DNA of 64,000 nucleotides. Origin: Thermomicrobiales bacterium. GTDB taxonomy: Bacteria; Chloroflexota; Chloroflexia; Thermomicrobiales; UBA6265. Location of the stretch: the NCBI GenBank assembly GCA_019637585.1, contig JAHBVL010000003.1, forward strand, positions 401,827-465,826, written 5' to 3'. Shown piece by piece: positions 15,776 through 24,714 of this stretch; position 1 is the first letter of the stretch; each line of letters starts with the position of its first letter. Made by a program: the position numbers and the translations under genes. The notes under the pieces were generated by a model. The model was not told the origin of the DNA, made no database searches, and was given only the letters and a program-made list of their open reading frames with translations.

Positions 15776-16774
15776 CTACGACTTCCGCCGCCGCAACTGA
15801 TCGACCAACACCGCCAGAATGATCACGGCCCCGATCACGATCTGCTGGTAAAAGGCGGAGATGTGCATCAGCGTCAACCCATTGCGGATCACTGCCATGA
15901 GCAACGCGCCGATCATTGTCCCGACCAGTGTCCCCTCGCCCCCGAAGAGCGAGGTGCCGCCGATGACCACCGCGGCGATGGCGTTCAGCTCCTCACCGGT
16001 GGCGAAGTCGGCTTTCGCCGAATTGAGCCGCGAGCTGAGCATCACCGCCGCCACCCCGCAACACAAGCCCATGAAGGTGTAGACAGCCAGTTTGTAGCGA
16101 TTGATCTGCACCCCGGAAAAGCGAGTGGCCGTTTCGTTGCCGCCGATGGCGAACACATAGAGACCAAGTCGCGTATAGCGGAGGATCAGAAATCCGACCA
16201 CAAAGGTGCAGAACGCGATGATCACCGGCGCCGGAAACGGCCCCAGGTTCCGGGTTCCGAAGATGTTGAAATTCGGCACACTCGCCGTCAGAAAGGAGAT
16301 CGGCTCCCCAGCGGTGATCTCCGATGCCACGCCCCGAAAGATCTGCATCGTCCCCAGCGTGACGATAAACGGCGGAATGCGGCCAATGGTGATGATCAGC
16401 CCATTGATCAGACCGCAGAGCATGCCCACACCGAGCGTGACCAGCACGGCTTCCATTCCCCAGCCATGCCGGTCGATCAGCAGTGCCCCGGAAACCGCGC
16501 TGAGCGCCAGAATCGATCCTACCGAGAGATCGATACCCCCCGTCAGAATGACGAAGGTCATCCCGACGCCGAGAATGGCCATCAGGGCCGCCTGACGCGC
16601 GATATTCGTCCAGTTGCCGCTGGTCATGAAAACCGATTCCTGCGACCAGATCAGCAGACTCAGAATGATCAGGCTGAGGAGTGGGCCAAACGTCGCCCAG
16701 ACACTGCCGATCCTGATCCGCCGCTGCTCGCCGGCGACAGCTGTGCTCTCGGCGGTCGATGTCCTGCTCGTCAC
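15776..16774 (-). CDS. rbsC: Sugar ABC transporter permease (RbsC family)
   Basis: The 332-aa protein has about nine or ten hydrophobic segments and the BPD_transp_2 signature: GGIDLSVGSILALSAVSGALL, INGLIITIGRIPPFIVTLGTMQIFRG, and AAVVIGGTSLFGGEGTLVGTMIGALL. It forms the inner-membrane channel of a ribose/multi-sugar importer. It begins at GTG 16774 and overlaps the stop of the ATPase gene by 4 nt, so the two are translationally coupled. Exact substrate is not deducible. Confidence 0.92.
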   Translation of the reverse strand: MTSRTSTAESTAVAGEQRRIRIGSVWATFGPLLSLIILSLLIWSQESVFMTSGNWTNIARQAALMAILGVGMTFVILTGGIDLSVGSILALSAVSGALLIDRHGWGMEAVLVTLGVGMLCGLINGLIITIGRIPPFIVTLGTMQIFRGVASEITAGEPISFLTASVPNFNIFGTRNLGPFPAPVIIAFCTFVVGFLILRYTRLGLYVFAIGGNETATRFSGVQINRYKLAVYTFMGLCCGVAAVMLSSRLNSAKADFATGEELNAIAAVVIGGTSLFGGEGTLVGTMIGALLMAVIRNGLTLMHISAFYQQIVIGAVIILAVLVDQLRRRKS

Positions 16775-18348
16775 GCCGCTGCCTCCTCGACTTCATGCGT
16801 CTGCGCCGCTGCGTGACTCATGATCGCCTCCTGCGTGGCGCTGGCATGATCGAACTCGGCCACGATTCTCCCCTCTCGCATCACCATGATCCGGTCGGCC
16901 ATTCCCAGCACTTCCGGCAACTCCGACGAAATCATCACGATCGCCGCTCCACCCCGCAGGAGCTCATTCATCAGCCGGTAGACCTCGACTTTCGCCCCGA
17001 CATCGATACCGCGGGTCGGTTCGTCGAAGATGAAAATGCTGGCGTGGGTCAGCATCCACTTGGCCAGCACGACTTTCTGCTGATTCCCGCCGGAGAGGTA
17101 CATCACCCGCTGGCGGGGACTCGGCGTTTTGATCTTGAGCGATTCGATGTACCGCCGCGCCGTGCGCAGCTTGGCCATAGGAGGCAGCAACCCCCGGGGC
17201 GCTCCCGTCTGGCCGGGAGCCGCCATCGCGATGTTGTCCGCCACCGGCAGCAGCAGCACCAGTCCCTGCTGTTTTCGGTCTTCAGGCAACAGCGCGATAC
17301 CGCTCTCGATCGCTTCGCCGGGCGTCCCGATCTTCACCTCCTGCCCCGCGACCCGGATCGTCCCGCCATCGAGCGGATCGATCCCGAAAATCGCCCGGGC
17401 CACTTCCGATCGCCCGGCTCCGACAAGTCCCGCCAGCGCGACGATCTCTCCCGTGCGAACCTGGAAGGAAATGTCCTCGATCACACCATGCCGCGTCAGT
17501 CCATCGACCTCGAGCGCCACCGCGCCGATTGGAATGTCTTCCTTTGGATACTGCTGCGTCAGGTCGCGTCCCACCATCATCCGAATCAGGTCGCGATGCG
17601 AAGTACCCGCCATCGGCACCGTGTCGACGTAGCGGCCATCCCGCAGCACGGTCGCCCTATCGCCGACACGAGTCGCGTCCTCGAGGTGATGAGAGATGAG
17701 GATGATCGCCGTGCCCTGCGCCTTCAACAAATCGACGATCTGGAAGAGCTGCTCCGCCTCTTCGGCGGTGATCGCCGCGGTTGGTTCGTCGAGAATCAAC
17801 ACCCGCGCTTCCGCGACCAGGGCCTTGGCGATCTCGGTCATCTGTTGCAGCGCCACACCCAGCGTCGACACGCGGTGATGGGGATCGAGTCCGATGTTCA
17901 GGCGCAGCAGCTGTTCTTTGGCGCCCCGATAGAGCGCGGACCAATCGATCACGCCACCCGCCCGCATCGGTTCGCGACCGAGATAGATGTTCTTTCCGAC
18001 ATCGAGATGCGGAACGAGATTGAGCTCCTGATGGACAGTACTGATGCCATGTGTCTGGGCGGCATGAGGGTCGCGCAACACGATTGGCGCCCCATCCATC
18101 AGGATTTCACCTTCGTCCGGTTGATAGATACCCGAAAGAAGCTTGACCAGAGTCGATTTCCCGGCGCCGTTTTCGCCGACGAGCACGTGGACTTCACCTG
18201 CGAAGAGATCGAAGCTCACATCGTCGAGCGCCACGACACCGGGAAATCGTTTCGACACGTTGCGCAGCTCGAGCACGGGAGTGCGCGCCGGCGATTGCAC
18301 ACCGCCGGGCGACGCTCCCGCTCCTTGATCGCGCAACGTTTCCGTCAA
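16771..18348 (-). CDS. rbsA: Sugar ABC transporter ATP-binding protein (RbsA family)
   Basis: The 525-aa protein contains two ABC domains in tandem, as expected for RbsA/XylG/MglA. Domain 1 has Walker A GENGAGKSTLVKLL and Walker B VLILDEPTAAIT. Domain 2 has a degenerate Walker A GAGRSEVARAIFG and signature YLSGGNQQKVVLAKWM. It energises sugar import through the permease encoded next. It starts at TTG 18348, overlapping the TGA of the binding-protein gene. Confidence 0.93.
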   Translation of the reverse strand: MTETLRDQGAGASPGGVQSPARTPVLELRNVSKRFPGVVALDDVSFDLFAGEVHVLVGENGAGKSTLVKLLSGIYQPDEGEILMDGAPIVLRDPHAAQTHGISTVHQELNLVPHLDVGKNIYLGREPMRAGGVIDWSALYRGAKEQLLRLNIGLDPHHRVSTLGVALQQMTEIAKALVAEARVLILDEPTAAITAEEAEQLFQIVDLLKAQGTAIILISHHLEDATRVGDRATVLRDGRYVDTVPMAGTSHRDLIRMMVGRDLTQQYPKEDIPIGAVALEVDGLTRHGVIEDISFQVRTGEIVALAGLVGAGRSEVARAIFGIDPLDGGTIRVAGQEVKIGTPGEAIESGIALLPEDRKQQGLVLLLPVADNIAMAAPGQTGAPRGLLPPMAKLRTARRYIESLKIKTPSPRQRVMYLSGGNQQKVVLAKWMLTHASIFIFDEPTRGIDVGAKVEVYRLMNELLRGGAAIVMISSELPEVLGMADRIMVMREGRIVAEFDHASATQEAIMSHAAAQTHEVEEAAA

Positions 18349-19343
18349 GACTGGCCCGCCTGGAACTCTTCGGCATTCTCCTGGGTGACCAGCATGGCGC
18401 CCGAGTCGACGAGTTCCGGAATCTCCTCACCGTTCAGGTGCCGAACCATCAGATCGACTCCGATGATCCCCATGACTCTCGGGAACTGCGCGACGGTTGC
18501 CAGCATCTGGCCATTCTTGACTGCCTCGACGGCGTCGGGAATGGCGTCGAACCCGACGATGGGAATGTCCTCACGGCCAGCCCCTACGAGAGCCTGGAGC
18601 GCGCCGAGAGCCGGCGGATCGTTCGCCGCGAAAATGGCGGTGATGTCGGGATCAGAAACGAGAATGCTCTCCGTGATGGTGAAGCCCTCATCCTGGTTCC
18701 AATGGGCGCTCTGGTCGATCACGGTGATGTCAGGAAAGGCGTCGAGCGCCTCGTGGAGCCCGGCGTTGCGTGCCTGGGCGGTCTGGTTGGCCATATCGCC
18801 CTGCAGGTTGAGTACCTTGCCGGCGCCGCCAAGGTGCTCGGCGATGAATTCTCCGGCCAGTCGCGACGCCGCGATGTTGTCGGTCTGCACGAGGCTGATC
18901 AACTCGCCGCCTGCCGGTCCGGTATCGACTGCCAGCACCGGGATGCCTGCCTTGTTCGCGGCCTCGATGCCAGGCACGATGCCGACCGCATCGACGGTTC
19001 CCATCAGGAGACCGTCGTACCCCGAGGTCACCGCGTTTTCGAACTGGGCGACCTGATCGGCAATACCCGCATCGTCGGGCAGCGCGATCACATCCACAGT
19101 CACGCCATCTTCAACCGCTCGCGCCTCGACGCCTTCCTTGAGAATCTGCCAGAAGGCATTCGATGGAAAGACCTGCATGAAGGCCAATCGGTAGGCTTCA
19201 TTTCCCTGCACCGGTCCGTAGGCTGTAGTCGGATCCTCAGCCTCCGGGCTGGCGTCCTGGGCGAATGCACCGGCCTTGCTGAGAAGCGGAGACGCCACCA
19301 CGGCGCCGCTGGCGAGAACGAGATTTCTTCTGTTCAACCGCAT
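18345..19343 (-). CDS. rbsB: Sugar ABC transporter substrate-binding protein (RbsB family)
   Basis: The 332-aa exported protein starts at ATG 19343, preceded by AAGGAG. MRLNRRNLVLASGAVVASPLL is a twin-arginine-like signal (NRRNLVLA) with cleavage near AFAQD. The Peripla_BP_4 fold is clear: RLAFMQVFPSNAFWQILKEGVEARA, GLLMGTVDAVGIVPGIEAANKAGIPVLAVDTG, and DITAIFAANDPPALGALQAL. It captures a sugar outside the membrane and delivers it to RbsC/RbsA. It is the first gene of the operon; a promoter candidate lies about 190 nt upstream. Confidence 0.9.
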   Translation of the reverse strand: MRLNRRNLVLASGAVVASPLLSKAGAFAQDASPEAEDPTTAYGPVQGNEAYRLAFMQVFPSNAFWQILKEGVEARAVEDGVTVDVIALPDDAGIADQVAQFENAVTSGYDGLLMGTVDAVGIVPGIEAANKAGIPVLAVDTGPAGGELISLVQTDNIAASRLAGEFIAEHLGGAGKVLNLQGDMANQTAQARNAGLHEALDAFPDITVIDQSAHWNQDEGFTITESILVSDPDITAIFAANDPPALGALQALVGAGREDIPIVGFDAIPDAVEAVKNGQMLATVAQFPRVMGIIGVDLMVRHLNGEEIPELVDSGAMLVTQENAEEFQAGQS

Positions 19344-19534
19344 CGGACTGTACTCCTTCAGGTATGTCCAGCTGGTTTCTGATTCGATCCACGAACCTCG
19401 AGGCGAGACGCACTCGCCCATGACATAGTCGCTTCCCTTCTCCTCCTTTCCGCAACCCCACTGGCGAGGAACGGAACTGCTTGCTCGCGAGTGAGCGAAC
19501 GTCGCACAAGGTCTGAGGTCGGATCTTGCCGGAT

Positions 19535-19563
19535 AGTATCGTGACCCTGGCCCTGCTCGTCAA
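19535..19563 (-). promoter_or_regulatory. Putative sigma-70 promoter of rbs operon
   Basis: On the minus strand a TTGACG -35 box (19558-19563) is separated by exactly 17 nt from a GATACT -10 box (19535-19540). It would give a leader of about 185 nt before rbsB. The CTCGCGAG palindrome inside the leader could be an operator, but no local regulator gene accompanies the operon. Confidence 0.5.
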
Positions 19564-19625
19564 TTCCCCATATCACGATGCTGAAATGCGCTTCTCCATT
19601 CCCCGGCGCAACCGTTCGAATTCAC

Positions 19626-19654
19626 TTGACAATCCCCCGATCGAGGCACAAAAT
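19626..19654 (+). promoter_or_regulatory. Putative sigma-70 promoter of iron-uptake genes
   Basis: A perfect TTGACA -35 (19626-19631), a 17-nt spacer and a CAAAAT -10 (19649-19654) lie about 90 nt before the EfeO-like start. The palindrome CGGATATCCG at 19669-19678 is positioned where a repressor could block elongation; an iron regulator is expected but not proven. Confidence 0.5.
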
Positions 19655-19745
19655 CCGACACGGCGGGTCGGATATCCGGCCGGCTAATACCTGACAGCCG
19701 AACTGCCGCGCGATCGTCGCGGCGATGACACAGAGAGGTCGGAAC

Positions 19746-20804
19746 ATGGATCGAGTCATTCGATGGGGAGCTGGCGCCACGCTGGTGCTGGCCATTCTGG
19801 CTGGCACGCTACTCCCGGCGGCCGCACAGGACGATGCCGATCTGGCCGCGGTACGCGACTACGCGATCGAACAGTCGAACCTCCAGAAAGCGGGAACCGA
19901 GCAGTTTCTCGTCATTGCGCAGCAGTATTACGACCTGGCGGAAGCCGCCGGCTTCGACTACACCGCGCTGTGGGAATCGAATGGCGACGAGCTGACCACT
20001 CTCATGGCAGACGCCAAGGATGCCTGGCTCGAAGCCAGCACCCACTATGAGATGAACGAAGGTCTGGTTGCCGGCGTGCCATCCCTCGCCTACTATGACG
20101 TGCTCCTCGACGCCGGTCCGAGCGGCGAAGAAGATCCGGCCGAGGCGCTCGACTGGACCCTGGAACTCCCCGACGGCACGACCATGGAAAAACCGGGCAA
20201 CTACTTCCACCACCTCACTGAGCCACTGATCTGGGGAACGGTCGAAGACTTCATCGGTCTGCGAGTCGACTTCGATGGCGACGGCAATTCGTCGCTCGGT
20301 GAAGTGCTGCCCAACGCCGGCATCTTCATCGCCACCGCCGAAGGGCTCGATGCCACAACTGCGGAGCTGCAAACCGCCGTCGACGAGTGGGATCCGACCA
20401 TCGAGGATGCGTTTGGCGCCATCGTCACGATGGTCCCCACGATGAACGAGTACTTCGAGCAGTGGAAGAACTCGGCGTTCGTGGCCGGCGAAACCTCCAC
20501 CGAAGCGAGCTTCGTCGCCACCAGCCGTCTTTTCGACGTCAACGGCATCCTGCACGGTCTCGATCTGACCTACGATGAAATCGGTCCGCGAGTCGAAGTC
20601 GTGAACCCTGATCTGCACGGCCAGATCGTGGCCGGGTTCGACGATCTGGTGACCTACGTCGGCGATCTCTACGATCAGGAAGCCGGCGGCAAACGATTCA
20701 CCGGCGAAGAGGCCGAGCTCTTTGGGACCGAAGCCCAGGAGAAAGCCGACCGCCTCGCCGGTCTGGTATCACAGGCCGTTTCGGAGCTGGGACTCACCAT
20801 TTAG
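19746..20804 (+). CDS. EfeO/EfeM-like imelysin-family iron-uptake lipoprotein or periplasmic protein
   Basis: The 352-aa exported protein starts at ATG 19746 (GAGAGG upstream) with a signal peptide, VIRWGAGATLVLAILAGTLLPAAAQ. The mature part matches the imelysin/EfeO C-domain type: long helices beginning VRDYAIEQSNLQKAGTEQFL, LIWGTVEDFIGLRVDFDGDG, and a C-terminal helix of Glu/Lys-rich repeats. EfeO-type proteins bind iron outside the membrane and pass it to the FTR1 permease, here encoded 3 nt downstream. No cupredoxin domain is visible, so it resembles the short EfeM form. No EfeB peroxidase is nearby. Confidence 0.75.
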   Translation: MDRVIRWGAGATLVLAILAGTLLPAAAQDDADLAAVRDYAIEQSNLQKAGTEQFLVIAQQYYDLAEAAGFDYTALWESNGDELTTLMADAKDAWLEASTHYEMNEGLVAGVPSLAYYDVLLDAGPSGEEDPAEALDWTLELPDGTTMEKPGNYFHHLTEPLIWGTVEDFIGLRVDFDGDGNSSLGEVLPNAGIFIATAEGLDATTAELQTAVDEWDPTIEDAFGAIVTMVPTMNEYFEQWKNSAFVAGETSTEASFVATSRLFDVNGILHGLDLTYDEIGPRVEVVNPDLHGQIVAGFDDLVTYVGDLYDQEAGGKRFTGEEAELFGTEAQEKADRLAGLVSQAVSELGLTI

Positions 20805-20807
20805 TCT

Positions 20808-23192
20808 ATGCCTGAAGTTCGATCGTCCGTACTGGCCAGAATCGCCGGTTGCTGCGTCATCGCCCTCCTCCTGATGGCAGGCGTTGGTGCTCCAGCCGGC
20901 GCACAAACCGGCGAGGATGCGGTCGCCACGCAGGGTTTCGCCCTGCGGGACGCACTCTTCAACGCGCAGCACGCGCTGGCCACGGACGATCGAGCCACGG
21001 CAAGCAGTCTGGTCGGTGATGCAGAAGCCATCGCCCAGGACATTACTTCTCGGCCCGGAGCGAATCCGGAGATCTCGGCCAGTCTCCTCCAGGCGCTCGA
21101 CCTTGCCGCGTCCGCCGCGGAAAGCGGCACCCCTGCCGACTTTGCCTTCGCCAGGGGGCTGGTCTGGTCGAACCTCATGCACCTGTCGTTCGAGTCGACC
21201 ATCACCACACTCGAAGGGGGCGACACGACGGGCGCCGGACAATGGCTCCTGCTCCGTGATTTCCGTCCCGCGACCCGGCTCGTTCGCACGTCGGCCGGCG
21301 CCGCTGAGGCGATCAAGCAGCTCGCCGCTGGCGAAGTCGAAGTCGATGTCGCCTCGGCCGAGTTGAGCGCCGACCTCCTCGACACCTACCAGGCACGCCT
21401 GAGCGAGAGTCTGGCCACGGTCAGCGACGCCCACAACCAGGCGTTCACCCTCTCCATGGCCGAAGCCGCCGGCAAATCGGCAGGTTACTGGCGCATCGTG
21501 CGTCCCACCTTCGTCAGTCAGTTCGGCGAAGAGGAAGCGGCCACGCTCGACGCCCAAATCGCCGCTGTCGGCGACGCCGTAACGGCCCAGAATTGGGAAT
21601 CGGCGGCCCTCCAGGCTGCGGCCGTGCGCGAAGAACTGGCCGACTTCCGGGCCGCCCAACTCTCGCCCGAAGAACAAGCCCGGCGGGCGGGCCAGACGTT
21701 GATCTATCTCGATCTGGTCAGCGTCGAATATGGACGCGGCGTGAAAAACGGTGAGGTGGTCGTCCCGATCGAGATTGCCGAAGCGCAGTCGTTCTACGCG
21801 GGAGCGCGAGCAGCGTTCAACGATCTTCGCCCCACCCTGACCACGATCGATCCAGAGAAAACAGCCGAGGTGGCAGGCATCCTGGCCGAACTCGGCGCCC
21901 AGATCGATCAGGCGTCCCTTTCCCAGAACGTCACGCCTTCCGACGAGATTCACGCTGCGACTTCGGCAGCCATCGAGCTCCTCAGATCACTCTATCCCGA
22001 GGAGTGGGAGCGCCCCGGCGGAGACGCGGAATTCGACGTCATCGCCTCGCTCCTCGACCAGGTGGAGAAAGCCGTTGCCGCCGGCCAGTACGCTCAGGCC
22101 GAATCGGCGAGATTGGAGGCCTACGCCATCTATGACGCCGGCGCCGAGAAGCGACTCCTCGCCTTCTCGCCGGGACTGGTTCGGGAGATCGAGGGCCTCT
22201 TCTGGCAGGGAAATGGCGACACCGACGGTCTCCTCACATTGCTGCAGGGAGAAGCGGGCAGCAAAGCGGTGCGCACAACCCGGCTAGAGCTGGATAGCGC
22301 GCTGAAGTCGGCCCGGTTGCAGCTTGGTTCGGGAACGACTGCTCGCGGCACGGTTGTCTTCAACGCAGCCACCATCGTCTTCCGGGAAGGGTTGGAAGCG
22401 GTGCTCATTCTGGTTTCACTCACCGCCAGCATGATCGGGATCAACCGGCGGTTCAAGAAGCCACTGGCCGCAGGCGCTATCGGCGCGTTCCTCGTTTCGG
22501 TCCTGCTCTTCTTCGCCGCCCGGTCGCTCCTTCTTTCGCTGAGCCGCTATGGCGAGAAACTGGAAGCCGTGGTCTCCGTGGTCGCCATTGGCGTGCTGCT
22601 CGTGGTCATGAACTGGTTTTTCCACAAGGTCTACTGGACCCGCTGGATCGCCGGGCACCATGAACGTCGCCGGGCCATCATCGGCGGAGCCGCAGGGCAA
22701 ACCATCGGACTGGTCCTGCTCGGATTCACCAGCGTCTTCAGGGAAGGTGGGGAAACCGTGCTCTTCCTGCAGGCGCTCGTGCTCGACGCCGGCACCAGAG
22801 TGGTGATCGAGGGAACCCTGCTCGGTCTGGCTGGCGTGGCGGTGGTGGGCGTGCTCGTCTTCGCCCTGCAGAAGAAGCTTCCACACAAAAAGATGCTGAT
22901 CCTGACCGGCATGATGCTGGCCCTGGTGCTGGTGACGATGGTCGGCACGACGGTCCACGTTTTGCAGGTCGTCGGTTGGGCGCCGATCACACCGATCGTC
23001 AACTGGCAGCCACCCTACTGGGCGGGCGTCTGGCTCGGCGTTTTCCCCACGTGGGAAGGGGTGATCATGCAGCTCGCGGCCATCGTCCTGGTCATCGGCA
23101 GCTACTATCTGGCCGAATTCCAGCATCATCGCTCCTCAGCCGCCCTCGCCCAGCGCGCCGCAGCCAACACCGGCCAGGCTCCAACGGCGTAA
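20808..23192 (+). CDS. FTR1/EfeU family iron permease with long extracytoplasmic N-terminal domain
   Basis: The 794-aa protein has a signal-like N-terminus (VLARIAGCCVIALLLMAGVG), then about 500 residues of helical, acidic extracytoplasmic sequence, then a C-terminal FTR1 domain with about seven membrane helices. Two REGxE iron-binding motifs are visible: REGLEAVLILVSL at about residue 528 and REGGETVLFLQAL at about 645. FTR1 proteins import ferric iron, usually with an oxidase or EfeO partner; the upstream gene supplies the latter. Its length is about three times that of E. coli EfeU because of the N-terminal part, as in FTR1-type proteins with an imelysin-like helical domain. Spacing to the upstream gene shows translational coupling. 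Confidence 0.85.
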   Translation: MPEVRSSVLARIAGCCVIALLLMAGVGAPAGAQTGEDAVATQGFALRDALFNAQHALATDDRATASSLVGDAEAIAQDITSRPGANPEISASLLQALDLAASAAESGTPADFAFARGLVWSNLMHLSFESTITTLEGGDTTGAGQWLLLRDFRPATRLVRTSAGAAEAIKQLAAGEVEVDVASAELSADLLDTYQARLSESLATVSDAHNQAFTLSMAEAAGKSAGYWRIVRPTFVSQFGEEEAATLDAQIAAVGDAVTAQNWESAALQAAAVREELADFRAAQLSPEEQARRAGQTLIYLDLVSVEYGRGVKNGEVVVPIEIAEAQSFYAGARAAFNDLRPTLTTIDPEKTAEVAGILAELGAQIDQASLSQNVTPSDEIHAATSAAIELLRSLYPEEWERPGGDAEFDVIASLLDQVEKAVAAGQYAQAESARLEAYAIYDAGAEKRLLAFSPGLVREIEGLFWQGNGDTDGLLTLLQGEAGSKAVRTTRLELDSALKSARLQLGSGTTARGTVVFNAATIVFREGLEAVLILVSLTASMIGINRRFKKPLAAGAIGAFLVSVLLFFAARSLLLSLSRYGEKLEAVVSVVAIGVLLVVMNWFFHKVYWTRWIAGHHERRRAIIGGAAGQTIGLVLLGFTSVFREGGETVLFLQALVLDAGTRVVIEGTLLGLAGVAVVGVLVFALQKKLPHKKMLILTGMMLALVLVTMVGTTVHVLQVVGWAPITPIVNWQPPYWAGVWLGVFPTWEGVIMQLAAIVLVIGSYYLAEFQHHRSSAALAQRAAANTGQAPTA

Positions 23193-23503
23193 GTTCCTGT
23201 TTGAGTTCCAATGGCTGAAGCCAACGGCTAAGACGCCTCATTGGTTGCCCCGGGATTGGTGGCCGGGGACGGGCCGCACCCGGGATGGCGAGGCAAAGCT
23301 CCATCCTACCGGCGGCGTGAAATGAGGCAGCGATCTCATCGCGACGGTCGAGGCGTCTTGGCCACCGGTTTGGAACCGGTGGTTTCGTTCGGCGCTTTCA
23401 CCCAAATGGCGGGCTGACGATCAACCCGGCACAAACCTTCGGCCTGCGGCGATAATCCCCCGATACCGATTCGACCGAAGATCACCATCTGGAGCACGCT
23501 CGA
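23193..23503. repeat. Intergenic inverted-repeat element
   Basis: Ten-bp arms AAGACGCCTC (23230-23239) and GAGGCGTCTT (23350-23359) enclose a GC-rich segment with a GGATGG/CCATCC hairpin (23283-23306). The strong palindrome at 23362-23382 follows. No gene is seen; it resembles a small non-autonomous repeat or REP-like unit. Confidence 0.5.
23362..23389 (+). terminator. Putative terminator downstream of FTR1 gene
   Basis: A perfect 9-bp hairpin, CCACCGGTT/AACCGGTGG with a TGG loop, is followed by TTTCGTT. The T run is imperfect, so termination may be partial. Confidence 0.55.
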
Positions 23504-24676
23504 ATGAAACTCGCCACTCGCATGTCTCGCCTCGGCACCGAAACCGCTTTCGAGGTTCTCGTACGCGCCCGCGCACTGGAAGCGCAGGGCCGCGACGTCG
23601 TGCACCTCGAGGTTGGCGAACCTGATTTCGACACTCCGGCCAACATCATCGAAGCCGGCGCCAACGCGCTGCGCACCGGCTGGACCCATTACGGTCCCGC
23701 CGCCGGTCTTCCCGACCTGCGCGAGGCGATCGCCAGCTACCTGAATAGCTCGCGCGGCACCGCCTACGACGCGTCGAACATCGTGGTCACGCCGGGCGGC
23801 AAACCGATCATGTTTTTCGTGATCATGGCCCTGCTGGAAGCGGGCGACGAAGCGATCTATCCCAACCCGGGCTTTCCTATATATGAGTCGATGATCAACT
23901 TCGTCGGAGCCAAAGCAATCCCCTCTCCGATTCTGGAGAGCAAGGACTTCGCCCTCGATGTCGATCAACTCCCCTCGCTCATCACGCCGAAAACAAAACT
24001 GCTGATCATCAACAGTCCGGCCAACCCAACCGGCGGCGTGCTCAACCGGCAGGAGATCGCCCGCATCGCCGAACTGGCGGTCGAGCACGATTTGACGGTT
24101 CTGGCCGACGAGATCTACAGCGAGATTCTCTACGAAGGCGAGCATGTCTCGATCGCCACAATGCCTGGCATGGCCGAGCGGACGATCATCCTCGATGGTT
24201 TCTCCAAAACGTACGCCATGACCGGCTGGCGGCTCGGCTACGGCGCGATGCCAGCCGAATTCGCCCAGGTCATCGCCAACCTGATGGTCAACAGCAACTC
24301 CTGCACATCAATGGCCGTCCAGCGAGCCGGCCTCGAAGCGCTGACCGGGCCACAGGACGAAGTGAAGGCGATGGTCGAGGCATTCCGGCGACGGCGCGAC
24401 CTCATCGTCGATGGACTGAACGCCATCGACGGCATCAGCTGTCTTCGACCGAAAGGCGCGTTCTACGTCTTCCCCAACATCACCGGCGTCGGCATGAAGA
24501 GCAAACCCTTCGCTGATCTGTTGCTGAACGACTTCGGCGTGGCCGGTCTTTCCGGCACCGCGTTCGGACAGTATGGAGAGGGCTACCTGCGACTCTCCTA
24601 CGCCAACTCCGAGGAGAACCTGAAGAAAGCGCTGGAGCGGATCGCGGGAGCGGTGGAGTCGGTGCGGCCACGGTAA
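23504..24676 (+). CDS. Pyridoxal-phosphate-dependent aminotransferase (class I/II, aspartate aminotransferase type)
   Basis: The 390-aa protein is of fold-type I. It has a substrate-entry opening MSRLGTETAFEVLVRA, VVHLEVGEPDFDTP, the NPANPTGG motif (here NSPANPTGG), ADEIYSEILY with the PLP-phenol Asp/Tyr, and SKTYAMTGWRLGY with the Schiff-base Lys235. It transfers the amino group between an amino acid and a 2-oxo acid; close family members act on aspartate, aromatic amino acids or alanine. Length is normal. Nothing in the neighbourhood fixes the substrate. Confidence 0.92.
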   Translation: MKLATRMSRLGTETAFEVLVRARALEAQGRDVVHLEVGEPDFDTPANIIEAGANALRTGWTHYGPAAGLPDLREAIASYLNSSRGTAYDASNIVVTPGGKPIMFFVIMALLEAGDEAIYPNPGFPIYESMINFVGAKAIPSPILESKDFALDVDQLPSLITPKTKLLIINSPANPTGGVLNRQEIARIAELAVEHDLTVLADEIYSEILYEGEHVSIATMPGMAERTIILDGFSKTYAMTGWRLGYGAMPAEFAQVIANLMVNSNSCTSMAVQRAGLEALTGPQDEVKAMVEAFRRRRDLIVDGLNAIDGISCLRPKGAFYVFPNITGVGMKSKPFADLLLNDFGVAGLSGTAFGQYGEGYLRLSYANSEENLKKALERIAGAVESVRPR

Positions 24677-24714
24677 ACAGCCAGTGCGATGAACTCGCCG
24701 TGAGGAATGAGCCC

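Larger units (their letters stand above)
19344..19745. other. Divergent promoter region rbs operon / iron uptake
   Basis: These 402 nt separate rbsB (minus) from the EfeO-like gene (plus). They hold one sigma-70-type promoter for each direction (annotated) and two short perfect palindromes, CTCGCGAG (19484-19491) in the rbs leader and CGGATATCCG (19669-19678) just after the predicted iron-gene start. No further gene is seen. Confidence 0.6.

Noticed and set aside
16759-19056. Plus-strand 765-residue open frame
   Set aside because: It is the antisense of rbsA and rbsB, which have full domain signatures; the frame itself has no recognisable domain.
20769-21953. Minus-strand 394-residue frame within the FTR1 gene
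   Set aside because: It lies antisense to the FTR1 N-terminal domain and has no homology-like motif.
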